Positions 45,070-54,838 of a stretch of DNA of 64,000 nucleotides are shown in pieces. The DNA lies in assembly GCF_014385065.1 (NCBI RefSeq), contig NZ_JACRTA010000001.1:682001-746000 (forward strand), written 5' to 3'. Under the pieces are notes generated by a model. That model saw only the letters and a program-made list of their open reading frames with translations. It did no database searches and was not told the DNA's origin. Every line of letters begins with the position of its first letter. Positions within the stretch are counted from its first letter, which is position 1. The position numbers and the translations under genes are program-made. Source of the DNA: Lentihominibacter hominis (GTDB lineage: Bacteria; Bacillota; Clostridia; Peptostreptococcales; Anaerovoracaceae).

Positions 45070-46746
45070 TCAAATATTTTCAAGGCTGCCCTTGATAAGC
45101 TTACCGTCAAATACTACAGCTTCTACTCTTATATCTTTGATTTCATCTTCTGAAACTTCAAACGGATCCTTATCAATCACTACAAAATTAGCAAGTTTTC
45201 CTGCACTTAAAGACCCCATCTTATCCTGCCATCTCAGTTGTCTCGCACCATTTATAGTATATCCTTTAATAAGTACATCCATATCAAGCCTTGCAGATGC
45301 TTCCGGTCTCATACTTTCAGGATATCTAACAGGATCAAGCGGAAATTCAGGATCTACTCTTGTTGCCGCCACCTGCATACCAAAAAAAGGATATGCTCTG
45401 TGCATCTCATACGCCGTGACTACATCACTGGAAAAAGATACCATAGCGCCGCTTTTTATCATAGGATTAAACTGATACATCCTGCGCCATTTTTCCTCCG
45501 TATAGTAATTCATAGCTTCTTCGCCGAAATATCCTCCCGACCAGTGGCAGCTCCAGTTTATGAAAATACCCAACTTTGCAGGCCTTTTCATATCTGAGGG
45601 GTCTACTATTTCGCAGTGTGCAAATACCGGTCTGCAAATCCACGGCTCACCGTTTTCTGCGGCCGTTTTCTGCGCCTCCTCCACAGCGTCGCATCCTACT
45701 TTAAATGCTCTGTCTCCCACCATATGTATATGAAGATCAAGACCCTCTCTATTGCAGAGAAGAAAGCATCTTACAAGCTCATCTTTTTCCATCATGATTT
45801 CTCCGTAATTGCCGGAATCATGGATATGCTCATGAAGAGAAGCAGAGTTTCCACTTTCATTAGTCCCATCTAAAAAAAGCTTCATGGTATTAAATTTTAT
45901 ATGTTCTGTGGTATAAAGTCTCTGATATTCTCTGAGCTTATCAATTTTCTCAGGCAGATCCTCATATCTCCAAAACCTTACTGAAGCATCATAATAGACA
46001 AACAATTTCCCTGCTCTATCCATTTCATACACTGTCTGTATCTGCCTGTCGTTTTCTATAAAGGCATCAAAAATAGCTGTTATACCACTTTCCATCATGA
46101 GTTCAAAAAAAGGAGCCATTCTTTCTTCTGTAAGTTCTTCAGGCGGTGCCCATCCTATAGCGTTAAACATGTTATCAGCAAAATGTACCCATGCCATTTC
46201 TTTTACCCAGCCTGTCGGATTTCCTTGCCTATCTCTCACAAAGACCTCCAGCGCGCTGGGATTCGGCGTATCCTTATCAACCCCGAGAAGTTCCATCATC
46301 TTCGTATTTATCCAGCACAAATGCTCTCCAAAATCCTGACACAGTACAGGTCTGTCTGAAATGGCTTCGTCCAGCAATTCCTTTGTAGGGCCATTCTCAT
46401 CAAACATTGAAGTAGGATAATATTCAAAGTATATAAAAGGCATCTCCTCCCTGGGATGTTTACGGCCGTATTCTCTTATAAAATCAAGAAGCTCAGTTAC
46501 ATTCTCCGTCCAGGGAAGTTTCACATGCCATGTGCTTCTGGAGCACATACCCGGATGTATATGACTGTCTACAATTCCCGGAAGTACGGTCCTGCCTCCA
46601 AGATCATAGATTTTAGATGCCGCTGTGTATTTTTCCGCACCCCTCAGGCTACCCGCATATACTACTTTACTTTCGTCTACAACTATAGCATCTACATTGT
46701 TCTTACCTTCCAATGTATAAATTTTAGCATTTTTTAATATGTACAT
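45070..46746 (-). CDS. YtcJ-type metal-dependent amidohydrolase
   Basis: 558 aa, amidohydrolase-3 family. H62 and H64 (GIVDSHIHPGM), MKLFLDGT lysine, IHMVGDRA histidine, AHCEIVD histidine, and SSDVVTAYE aspartate. It differs from the other copies at the last motif (no FPVD) and is only distantly related to them, so a different substrate is likely. It starts 37 bp after an APC permease and ends 13 bp before the DUF3237 start, a three-gene unit. Confidence 0.86.
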   Translation of the reverse strand: MYILKNAKIYTLEGKNNVDAIVVDESKVVYAGSLRGAEKYTAASKIYDLGGRTVLPGIVDSHIHPGMCSRSTWHVKLPWTENVTELLDFIREYGRKHPREEMPFIYFEYYPTSMFDENGPTKELLDEAISDRPVLCQDFGEHLCWINTKMMELLGVDKDTPNPSALEVFVRDRQGNPTGWVKEMAWVHFADNMFNAIGWAPPEELTEERMAPFFELMMESGITAIFDAFIENDRQIQTVYEMDRAGKLFVYYDASVRFWRYEDLPEKIDKLREYQRLYTTEHIKFNTMKLFLDGTNESGNSASLHEHIHDSGNYGEIMMEKDELVRCFLLCNREGLDLHIHMVGDRAFKVGCDAVEEAQKTAAENGEPWICRPVFAHCEIVDPSDMKRPAKLGIFINWSCHWSGGYFGEEAMNYYTEEKWRRMYQFNPMIKSGAMVSFSSDVVTAYEMHRAYPFFGMQVAATRVDPEFPLDPVRYPESMRPEASARLDMDVLIKGYTINGARQLRWQDKMGSLSAGKLANFVVIDKDPFEVSEDEIKDIRVEAVVFDGKLIKGSLENI

Positions 46747-46783
46747 CTTTTCACCGCCTTTTCAGCTTTTATTTTTACGTCGT

Positions 46784-48148
46784 TTATTCAATGTCCATCT
46801 CAGGAGGCAATTTCCTGAATCCTTTAGTTTTTACGGCCAGTATGACAATTCCCACTGCCAGCCAGATGATACCTATTATCTTAGCGGCAGCCGCCATATT
46901 AAGCCACAGGTATACACATATAACAGTAGCAATAAGAGGCAATGCGCCATAATTAAAGATGGCTTTTCCTCCCCGAATCCCCTTTTTCCTGAAAAAGTAG
47001 AAAGGAACTGAGATATTTACAAGAATAAAACCTGTCAGTGCTCCGAAACTTACCAGCTCTACTCCGCCTAAAATATTATCAGTAAAAAATAATGCTACAA
47101 GCCCGATAAGTCCTACGATTATCAAATTATAAAGCGGTACGCCTTTCTTACTCATATGGCCGAATATCTTTTTAGGCAGTATGTTGTCACGTCCCATATT
47201 ATACATGATACGTATAACAGCGGCCTGACCCGACAAAGCACAGGCTACACTTCCTATATTATCTACTACCAGAAACATGATATCCATATGAGGTATAGTC
47301 TGTATTCTGGCAAGGAGCTCAAATATTCCTGAATCCGGATCTGTAATCTGCTGATACCCCACAGGCCACATAGCCTGAGCTATATATGCGATGAGCGTAA
47401 ACACCAGCCCTGCACCCAGACACACCAGAACAATAGCTCTCGGTATATCTTTTTTCGGGTGCTTAGCTTCTTCCGACAATGTAGATACCGCATCAAAGCC
47501 AAGAAATGATACACAAAGAATAGCAGCCGGATAAAGAACAAGCCGAAACTCAAACACATCAGGATTGTAAAAAGCCGTACCGTCAATCAGCCCGTTAGCC
47601 GTTCCATCAATACCGCCCCTGGCAATAGTAACGATTCCCACTGCTACAAACAATGCCATCATCAAGAGCTGAGCTATGACTATTACTGTATCAACTTTGG
47701 CAGCCATACTTATCCCCATAGCATTGATGACGAAAAGCAGTGCTACCAGAAGGATAACCCATGCCCATGCAGGAACCGCAGGTACATATGTTTCCATGTA
47801 TATGGCAACACACAAAATACATATCATAGGCAGCAAAAGATAATCTAAGAGCATCACCCAGCCTGCAGCAAACCCGAAATGAGGATTCAGAGATTTTTGC
47901 ACATAAACGTATGCAGAACCCGACTTCTGGAACTCCTTCGACATATTGGCATAACTAAATGCCGTAAAGAACATAGCTATCGCCGTAATGACGAAACAAG
48001 TCGGATACATACCTTCTGAGGCCACGGACAATGGACCATAGTAATTGAATACCACTGTCGGAGCCATATATGCAAGTCCGAAAATGATCAAAGAGCCTAA
48101 TCCCAAGACCTTTTTGAATTCACCGCTTTGTTGTTTTTCACTATTCAC
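46784..48148 (-). CDS. APC-superfamily amino acid permease
   Basis: 454 aa, twelve hydrophobic helices by eye. Helix 1 region LIIFGLAYMAPTVVFNYYGPL replaces the usual GIGxG motif. Intracellular loop with LSEEAKHPKKDIPRAIV, typical of APC transporters. Paralogue of the next gene (48263-49627). Heads the operon with the amidohydrolase at 45070; GGGAGGTG precedes the ATG. Confidence 0.85.
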   Translation of the reverse strand: MNSEKQQSGEFKKVLGLGSLIIFGLAYMAPTVVFNYYGPLSVASEGMYPTCFVITAIAMFFTAFSYANMSKEFQKSGSAYVYVQKSLNPHFGFAAGWVMLLDYLLLPMICILCVAIYMETYVPAVPAWAWVILLVALLFVINAMGISMAAKVDTVIVIAQLLMMALFVAVGIVTIARGGIDGTANGLIDGTAFYNPDVFEFRLVLYPAAILCVSFLGFDAVSTLSEEAKHPKKDIPRAIVLVCLGAGLVFTLIAYIAQAMWPVGYQQITDPDSGIFELLARIQTIPHMDIMFLVVDNIGSVACALSGQAAVIRIMYNMGRDNILPKKIFGHMSKKGVPLYNLIIVGLIGLVALFFTDNILGGVELVSFGALTGFILVNISVPFYFFRKKGIRGGKAIFNYGALPLIATVICVYLWLNMAAAAKIIGIIWLAVGIVILAVKTKGFRKLPPEMDIE

Positions 48149-48262
48149 TGTTTTACACCTCCCAGTATTTTCGATATATTCAGAATATACCGAAAGGATC
48201 TTTTAAACAATGCCGGTTTATTGACGTTTTTTATATTTTTTACATGAAAACATCAATAAATC

Positions 48263-49627
48263 TTACAAGTTCAATTCGGGCGGCAGAATTCTAAAACCTT
48301 TTGTCTTTATTCCCAGAACCACCAGCCCTACAGCTATCCATGAAAATCCCACAAGCTTACCGGCCGTAGGAAGACTCAGCCAAAGATATATACACACTGC
48401 AGCTGCTATGGCAGGGATTACAAGATTCCTTAACACAGCTGCGCCCGATCGCTCTTTATCCTTAACCCAAAATCTCATTATGACACATATATTAGTCAGT
48501 ATAAATCCCAATAATGCGCCGAAGCTCACTAATGACATGGCATTGGTAAGGCTATCCTGAAAAAGTATGGCAGTAAGGCCAACCGCTGCAGTAAGTAGTA
48601 TATTTTTAGAAGGTGTTTTGAATTTAGGATGAACATAACCGAAAAACTTTTTAGGAAGAAATCCATCTCTGCCCATCCCCAAGAGAATACGAGCCGTAGC
48701 TCCCTGCCCTGCTATACAGCAGCCTATAGATGCCAGTGTATTTATGAGAATGAATATGGTATTCATCCATCCTATACCAATATGAATATTAAATTCTGTT
48801 ATAGCAGTATCAGGATCATTGATAGCTCCCGGCGCATATGGCCATCCGCAATTCATAAAATATGCTACGATAAAAAACTCTATAGCTGCGCCGACACATA
48901 TGAGAATCACTGCTTTAGGCATATTTTTTTCCGGGTTAATGGTTTCCTCTGAATATGTAGTCACCGAATCAAAGCCTACAAACACTATAGCCATGATTCC
49001 GGCCCCCGTCATGAGCGCGCTGAAGTCAAAAAGCTGAGAATTATATACAGCCTCAGAATAAAGAAGCGTCCCTGATCCTCCGCCTCCCATGACAAATTTA
49101 ATAATAAATATCACTGTTACTATAAGCGCTATTATAGGAGCCGCAACATTAATGTTATTAACTATAGACGCTATTCCCACGCCGACATAATTGCATATGG
49201 CAACAAATACTACTGCAATTATTATCCATCCCCACACAGGAACAGCAGGAATCATTATGTTAAGATAAAGTCCGCATCCAAGGTAACATGTCATAGGCAG
49301 CAGTAAATAATCAAGCATCAGCGCCCACCCTGATATGAATCCTAACTTGGGTCCTATGGATTTGCTCACATAACTGTACACCGATCCGGCTACAGGATAT
49401 TTTCTGCACATTTTAGCATAACTGAGTGCAGTAAGAGTCATAGCAATCCCTGCTACTATCAATGTCAAAGGAAAATGCCCTCCGGTAAGGACATTTATAA
49501 TCCCATAGTACATCAGTACACATGCCGGACACAAATACGCCAGCCCCTGACATACCAAAGTAGGCAGCCTTAGCACCCTCTTAAGTTCTGTTCTTTCAGC
49601 TACATTTTCATTATATCTTGCTTCCAT
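48263..49627 (-). CDS. APC-superfamily amino acid permease
   Basis: 454 aa from the ATG six bases after AGGAGG; the open frame continues 19 codons upstream without a site. Twelve helices; CQGLAYLCPACVLMYYGII in helix 1 and YSEETINPEKNMPKAVI in the loop match the neighbouring permease, indicating a duplication. Lies 25 bp after the amidohydrolase at 49653, probably translated from that message, a mirror of the permease-amidohydrolase pair next door. Confidence 0.85.
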   Translation of the reverse strand: MEARYNENVAERTELKRVLRLPTLVCQGLAYLCPACVLMYYGIINVLTGGHFPLTLIVAGIAMTLTALSYAKMCRKYPVAGSVYSYVSKSIGPKLGFISGWALMLDYLLLPMTCYLGCGLYLNIMIPAVPVWGWIIIAVVFVAICNYVGVGIASIVNNINVAAPIIALIVTVIFIIKFVMGGGGSGTLLYSEAVYNSQLFDFSALMTGAGIMAIVFVGFDSVTTYSEETINPEKNMPKAVILICVGAAIEFFIVAYFMNCGWPYAPGAINDPDTAITEFNIHIGIGWMNTIFILINTLASIGCCIAGQGATARILLGMGRDGFLPKKFFGYVHPKFKTPSKNILLTAAVGLTAILFQDSLTNAMSLVSFGALLGFILTNICVIMRFWVKDKERSGAAVLRNLVIPAIAAAVCIYLWLSLPTAGKLVGFSWIAVGLVVLGIKTKGFRILPPELNL

Positions 49628-49652
49628 AACAAACCTCCTATACAAATACGCT

Positions 49653-51365
49653 TTAACATATCTGATTGTCTTTTTCGTAAACAACCTTTCCTTTGAACAA
49701 GGTTTTATCTACCTTAACAGCATATATCTCATCTATGGGCACAGCCTCTATATCTGAATCAAGAACAGCTATATCAGCTGACTTTCCGGCTTCTACAGAA
49801 CCTGTTATATCTTCGGCAGACATTTGATAAGCTCCGTTTAACGATAATGCTTTCACAGCTTCCCATAAAGTTGCCGGTTTTTCATTACCCAACACCATAT
49901 CTTTAAACTTATGATAATCCGGCGCCTCAGGAAAAACTTTTCTTGTCATGGCACACTGTATTTCCTGCATTGTATCCGGAGGAGGTGTTACAGGAAAATC
50001 CGTTCCGAAAGTTACCGTTATCCCTCTATCCAAAAGAGCTCTGAGAGGATATGCATTCTCTGCTCTTTTCTTTCCAATCATAGGCACCATGGCTTCTATA
50101 TCTGAGTCATATACCATCCACCTGGGCTGGCAGTTTGCTATTATATGATTCTCAGCCATCAATTCCATATCTGCGCTTCGAGTTAGCATGAGATGAGCGA
50201 TCACATTCCGAAAACCTTCATTTTTGTCTTTCAGAAGAAGCTGAGCTTTACTCAAACATTCCGCACTCTGTCTTACGGCATTATCCCCCATAGCATGCAC
50301 GTGTATATCAAAGCCTGCTTTCATGGCTTTATATGCTGTTTTCGTAAACTCTTCATCGCTCCAGTAAAGAGGTTCATTATAATCATCAGGCAGCCCGTTT
50401 TCTTTAATAAACTTTTTATCGTAAGAATCTATCAAAGAAAACATTCCCTCAGCAAATATCTTTACAGTATCTATACGAAAATCATCGCCTACATTATCCA
50501 TACCTCTTCTTTTAATAGCTTCCGGCAGTTGGCTGTCGGCTTTTCCCGGCTCCATCAGATAAACACCTCTTATTCTGACAGTAAGCTTTCCTTCCAGAGC
50601 AAGTTCTTTAAAAGCAGTTCTGGCATTATCACTATGCATACAATCCTGTACCAAAGTCACCCCGTATTTATTAGCGTAGTCTTTCTGATAGTGAAGAAAT
50701 GCCTCCTTATACTTTTCAACGGAAAAATCATAACCCGGCACATTAAGTTTAATGAGGTTCATGGCTTCGGGATCATTAAAGATGCCTTCAGGAAATCCAT
50801 CTGCTTCTCTATATATCTTTCCTGCATATACGTCAGGTGTATTCTCGCTGATTCCCGCTATTTCTATAGCCTTTGTATTAACCCACAGATTATGCTGGCA
50901 GAAAGATTCAAGTATAACCGGTCTGTCACTGCATATCATGTCTATATCATGTCTCGTAGGCATTCTGTCTGCCATAAAATTCCCCATCACCCAGCCGGTG
51001 CCTCTTATAAGAACTTCTTCCGGGTTTTTATCCACAAAATCTTTCAGTCTTTTCATGTATTTATCTATGATGTCTGTGCCTGATTCTCCCTCCTGTATAT
51101 ATATACCGAAAAGATCACATCCGGAATAGGCGCTTGCCGCTATGGACGGATGGCAGTGAGCATCACACAGCCCGGGAAGGATGGTATTGCCATGACAGTC
51201 GATCACCTCTGTGTCCGCAGATATATAATTCTGCAGATCTTTCTCTATTCCCGTCTTTAATATGAGCCCATCCTTTATCAGCACTGTATCGCCGTCTGTT
51301 TTCTTCCCGTTTTTATCAACAGAATATATTTTTCCGTTTATCAGCGCTGTATCTGCAAATATCAT
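49653..51365 (-). CDS. YtcJ-type metal-dependent amidohydrolase
   Basis: 570 aa. H70 and H72 (GLCDAHCHPSIAAS), lysine in VKIFAEGMF, where most relatives have a DG, then VHAMGDNA, AHLMLTRS and GTDFPVTPPPD. The altered AEG motif suggests a divergent substrate pocket. First gene of an operon with the APC permease downstream. Divergent from an AraC-type regulator 122 bp away, which is the obvious candidate to control it. Confidence 0.86.
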   Translation of the reverse strand: MIFADTALINGKIYSVDKNGKKTDGDTVLIKDGLILKTGIEKDLQNYISADTEVIDCHGNTILPGLCDAHCHPSIAASAYSGCDLFGIYIQEGESGTDIIDKYMKRLKDFVDKNPEEVLIRGTGWVMGNFMADRMPTRHDIDMICSDRPVILESFCQHNLWVNTKAIEIAGISENTPDVYAGKIYREADGFPEGIFNDPEAMNLIKLNVPGYDFSVEKYKEAFLHYQKDYANKYGVTLVQDCMHSDNARTAFKELALEGKLTVRIRGVYLMEPGKADSQLPEAIKRRGMDNVGDDFRIDTVKIFAEGMFSLIDSYDKKFIKENGLPDDYNEPLYWSDEEFTKTAYKAMKAGFDIHVHAMGDNAVRQSAECLSKAQLLLKDKNEGFRNVIAHLMLTRSADMELMAENHIIANCQPRWMVYDSDIEAMVPMIGKKRAENAYPLRALLDRGITVTFGTDFPVTPPPDTMQEIQCAMTRKVFPEAPDYHKFKDMVLGNEKPATLWEAVKALSLNGAYQMSAEDITGSVEAGKSADIAVLDSDIEAVPIDEIYAVKVDKTLFKGKVVYEKDNQIC

Positions 51366-51487
51366 ATTATTAACATCCTTTCTTTCTTTTGTTGGAATAA
51401 TTTTATTCTTATTTTTCTGATAATTCTATATACTTTTTCGTCTGTCTTTTGTATAATTTAGTAGAAAAACATATATAAATATGGAGA

Positions 51488-52489
51488 TTGTATTTTATGA
51501 AACAAAATCAAAACTTTGATATGATCCCGAAGACACCTGCCGGGATATCCATTTACTCAGTGACACAGCAAGCACCTCATCATCATAAAGGATTCCTTGA
51601 AATAATATACTGTCTGAAGGGCCCTGTTACCATATACACCAGACTGCAGGATATCACGCTAAAAGAGGGCGATATCATATCATGTGACCCTTTCGACATT
51701 CACTACCTTAGTTGTGACAGAGAAAATCTGCTGGTCTCCTTTTACTTTGATTTGACGCATCCTGTATTTGAAAAACCGGATTTGGAAAGAATATATTTTA
51801 TATGTGAACCCCTTACGACACCACAGTCAAAACAGCCGGAACTTCAAAACCTCAAAAGGCTGCTGCTGACTATGCTGTATTTTTACTGTTTCCCACATCC
51901 CGGATTGTCTGTAAGCAATATCATAACGAGATTTGCTGTAGAAGTTATACAAATGATGCTAAATCATTTTCACTACTTCTATTTCATAGCCAATTCAACA
52001 GAATACTCTGATGAGATGAAGGACAGATTTGAAAGTATCATAATTTATATTGATAAAAATTACTCAAAAAAAATCACACTGAAAAAACTGTGTGATATCA
52101 ACCATTTTAATTATAAATATCTTTCCCGTTTTTTTAAAAAAACATCCTTCGTGGGATTTTCCAAATTTGTAAATGACATAAGAGCATACAAAGCAGCAAG
52201 TCTACTTCTTGAAACTGACAAAAATATTTCCGATATTGCCTATGAAGTAGGTTTTTCCTCACCGCTCTATTATTATCGAGTTTTTGAAAAATGGAATGTA
52301 ACGACACCTAATCGATACCGCAGAAAACTGCATGAGCTGAAATCTTCAGCAAAAGAAACCATATACTACAATGTCGAAACAAAAAAAGAAGACCTGGAGC
52401 ACTTTATCGCCTTCCATTTCGCCAAACTGCAAGTTCCCGAGCTTTGGCTCTCTCCCTTCGTTCCTTATAAAGGGCTTCCCATAGAATAA
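51488..52489 (+). CDS. AraC-family regulator, short form
   Basis: 333 aa. Cupin at about 10-95 (HHHKGFLEIIYCLKGPVT), AraC helix-turn-helices at about 185-285 (FNYKYLSRFFKKTSFVGFSK, then ISDIAYEVGFSSPLYYYRVF), and a tail of only about 45 residues. Paralogue of the convergent regulator at 52545. Divergent from the amidohydrolase-permease operon at 48263-51365. Confidence 0.83.
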   Translation: MYFMKQNQNFDMIPKTPAGISIYSVTQQAPHHHKGFLEIIYCLKGPVTIYTRLQDITLKEGDIISCDPFDIHYLSCDRENLLVSFYFDLTHPVFEKPDLERIYFICEPLTTPQSKQPELQNLKRLLLTMLYFYCFPHPGLSVSNIITRFAVEVIQMMLNHFHYFYFIANSTEYSDEMKDRFESIIIYIDKNYSKKITLKKLCDINHFNYKYLSRFFKKTSFVGFSKFVNDIRAYKAASLLLETDKNISDIAYEVGFSSPLYYYRVFEKWNVTTPNRYRRKLHELKSSAKETIYYNVETKKEDLEHFIAFHFAKLQVPELWLSPFVPYKGLPIE

Positions 52490-52544
52490 GACGTAAAATT
52501 TATTTTGGACACAAATCCAAATCACAACATAAAATCATCAAAAC

Positions 52545-53489
52545 CTATAATATTTTACCATCAGAATAAAACAGATATGTTTCCATATAATGATCAGTCA
52601 GAAGCTTTTCGAGTATATCCTTTGTATCTATGATATCCAGATATCTTATCTTTTCTTCTGATACTTTTCCATACTGTTCTCTAAACTGTTTCGGAGTACA
52701 CTTATACCACCGCTTAAAGGCCGAATAGTAATACTTGACATCAGAAAACCCACATTCCTCTGATATTTCAAGTATTGTTTTATTAGTTCTGAGCAGGTAA
52801 GTTTCAGATTCATTAGCTCTGATATAACTCATCATACCGCGAAACCCTACGGACATCTTTCTCAGATATTCAGACATATATCCTTCCGTAAAATTAAATC
52901 TGGCCGCAATATCCCCTATACAAACTTTCTCTTTCATATGACTGTGTAGATAATCATTTATCTCGTGGAGTTTCGCAAGCCCTTTTTTATCTCCGGCCCC
53001 GGCTCCGGCGTGAAAAAAGAATATATCAAACCTCTCTACAAACATATCCACGATACGTTCTGAGGCTCCTGCCACTTTTTCCGCAGACCCGTTTTCGGAA
53101 ATAAATTTGAGAAGCGCAATCAGCATACCTTTGAGCCGCCGATGTTCCTCCCTGGGATAATCCATAGCCGTTTCAGCCAACCCCTCACACACAAACAAGT
53201 TATTGCATATAAAAGGATATTTGCTCTTATAACAGGCAAGATCAAAATAAAACGAAACCAGAAGATTATTCCCATCTCCATAAAGATAATAAGCATCTCT
53301 GTCAACAGAAATATATTCTCCGGCATGTAATGTAAACTCCTCATAAGCATATGAAAACCTTACTCTGCCTTTAAGGCAAAATATAATTTCCAAAATCCCT
53401 CTATCATTTATTTTTGTAGGAGCTTCTTCTACTGAGTAAACACTTATGCTCAAAGGTGTATCCCCAATTCTCCTGATTTTTTCAGCCAT
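52545..53489 (-). CDS. AraC-family regulator, short form
   Basis: 314 aa. Cupin at about 8-92 (GILEIIFCLKGRVRFSYAYE), AraC helix-turn-helices at about 175-275 (EGYMSEYLRKMSVGFRGMMS, then ILEISEECGFSDVKYYYSAF), short tail. Its first bases follow the DUF1836 gene by 3 bp, so the two form an operon. Convergent with its paralogue at 51488. Confidence 0.83.
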   Translation of the reverse strand: MAEKIRRIGDTPLSISVYSVEEAPTKINDRGILEIIFCLKGRVRFSYAYEEFTLHAGEYISVDRDAYYLYGDGNNLLVSFYFDLACYKSKYPFICNNLFVCEGLAETAMDYPREEHRRLKGMLIALLKFISENGSAEKVAGASERIVDMFVERFDIFFFHAGAGAGDKKGLAKLHEINDYLHSHMKEKVCIGDIAARFNFTEGYMSEYLRKMSVGFRGMMSYIRANESETYLLRTNKTILEISEECGFSDVKYYYSAFKRWYKCTPKQFREQYGKVSEEKIRYLDIIDTKDILEKLLTDHYMETYLFYSDGKIL

Positions 53490-53492
53490 TCC

Positions 53493-53978
53493 TTACTTAT
53501 CTCCTCCATCTGACAGCTTCTCACAGATATTTTTGAAATACTTACAGCAGGATGATAACATCATAGCTGCGGCAAGAGCTTGCTCATCTTCTGAGAGATC
53601 CTCTCCGCATTTTATATGTCTATTTACAAATTCTTCCGCAGCCTCAGAAAGTCTGCCGTCTTCCGCTTCGCAGAAATCATATACCTTCCTGTAGTCTACT
53701 GCATCTTCCTGCTGAGGCATCAGCCCTTTGATGTCGCTCAGTGGAATATTCTGTTTAAGATTCATGATGAAGAGAATTTGTATTATCTGCTCCTTACTGT
53801 ATTTTTTTCCTTTAAGGGGCTTTATTAGATGTTCTTTGCTGTAATTATTTATCATTGTTTTGGTAACCTCTTTCTCTGATGTCAAAGAAAGCAACTGATC
53901 CATATAAAGATCTATTTCCGGTATTTTGCTGCTCACAATAGGCTTTTCCCATAAATTCATGTCTTTCGAAATTTTCAT
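53493..53978 (-). CDS. DUF1836 putative DNA-binding regulator
   Basis: 161 aa from the ATG eight bases after AAGGAG; a longer frame to 54086 lacks a site. The family has a MerR-like N-terminal helix-turn-helix (TKTMINNYSKEHLIKPLKGKKYSKEQ, split by eye, about 49-74) followed by helices. Likely transcriptional regulator. First gene of an operon with the AraC regulator and divergent from hemolysin III. Confidence 0.7.
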   Translation of the reverse strand: MKISKDMNLWEKPIVSSKIPEIDLYMDQLLSLTSEKEVTKTMINNYSKEHLIKPLKGKKYSKEQIIQILFIMNLKQNIPLSDIKGLMPQQEDAVDYRKVYDFCEAEDGRLSEAAEEFVNRHIKCGEDLSEDEQALAAAMMLSSCCKYFKNICEKLSDGGDK

Positions 53979-54118
53979 GTCTTCGCTCCTTGTTTTCATA
54001 TCATGCCAAAAATAACATATTAATCTGCCAAATAATTTAGCAGTATGGTTTTGTTCTATATTACAAAAAAAATTATTATTTTGCAATATAGGGTTGATAA
54101 AATCATTTTATATGTTAC

Positions 54119-54165
54119 TATAATATGCAATACATAGTTTTAAAAACCATATATCGCATATTATA
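54119..54165. repeat. Inverted repeat in the DUF1836 / hemolysin III gap
   Basis: TATAATATGC and GCATATTATA, 10 bp arms, 27 nt apart, one arm being a likely -10 of the hemolysin III promoter. Operator candidate for the DUF1836 regulator. Confidence 0.45.
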
Positions 54166-54190
54166 ATTCTATATAAAGGAGTTCGCAAAA

Positions 54191-54835
54191 ATGCCAAAAT
54201 TATTTTCAAAAGCCAGAGATCCAATGAGCTGTTACACACATTTTATCGGAGCAGTACTATCTGTTGCAGGAATAATCATAATGCTGATAAAAACGGTGCA
54301 GCACCCCTTTACTGCGGTACAGTTCACCGGCATTGTATTCTGTCTGTCCTTAATAGGATTATACAGCGCCAGCAGCGTATACCATTATGTATCAGGGCCG
54401 GAATCTATCGTGAAAAGGCTGAGAAAACTTGATCATTCCATGATATATGCACTGATAGCAGGATCTTATACCCCTCTGCTCTACCAGATCCTTCAAAATC
54501 CGCAGAAAACCATTCTCCTAACTGCTATCTGGGTAATAGCTGCCGTAGGCATAATAATGAAACTCTGCTGGATGAATGCACCAAGATGGCTCAGTACTGT
54601 TCTTTATATATTAATGGGATGGTTTATTGCCATAGATTTTTCAGCGCTGAAAAGTCTTTCCGGAGAAACACTTTTCTTTCTTATTTCCGGTGGTGTACTT
54701 TATACCATAGGGGGAATCATCTATGGCATTAAAAAACCAAACATCGGGAAAATGTTTGGTTTTCATGAGATATTTCATATATTCGTCGTACTGGGCAGCA
54801 TATGTCATTATTTTATGGTAATATTCATGATATAA
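54191..54835 (+). CDS. Hemolysin III / PAQR family membrane protein
   Basis: 214 aa, seven membrane helices. Conserved polar residues of the family: CYTHFIGAVLS, SSVYHYVSG, LDHSMIYALIAGSYTPLL and HEIFHIFVVLGSICHY, with histidines that bind zinc in eukaryotic PAQR receptors. Role in bacteria not settled despite the name. Ends 3 bp from the convergent sortase gene. Confidence 0.9.
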   Translation: MPKLFSKARDPMSCYTHFIGAVLSVAGIIIMLIKTVQHPFTAVQFTGIVFCLSLIGLYSASSVYHYVSGPESIVKRLRKLDHSMIYALIAGSYTPLLYQILQNPQKTILLTAIWVIAAVGIIMKLCWMNAPRWLSTVLYILMGWFIAIDFSALKSLSGETLFFLISGGVLYTIGGIIYGIKKPNIGKMFGFHEIFHIFVVLGSICHYFMVIFMI

Positions 54836-54838
54836 AAT

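Noticed and set aside
50193..51083. Open frame of 296 codons opposite the amidohydrolase at 49653
   Set aside because: Complement of a fully conserved enzyme; no domain signal or start site.
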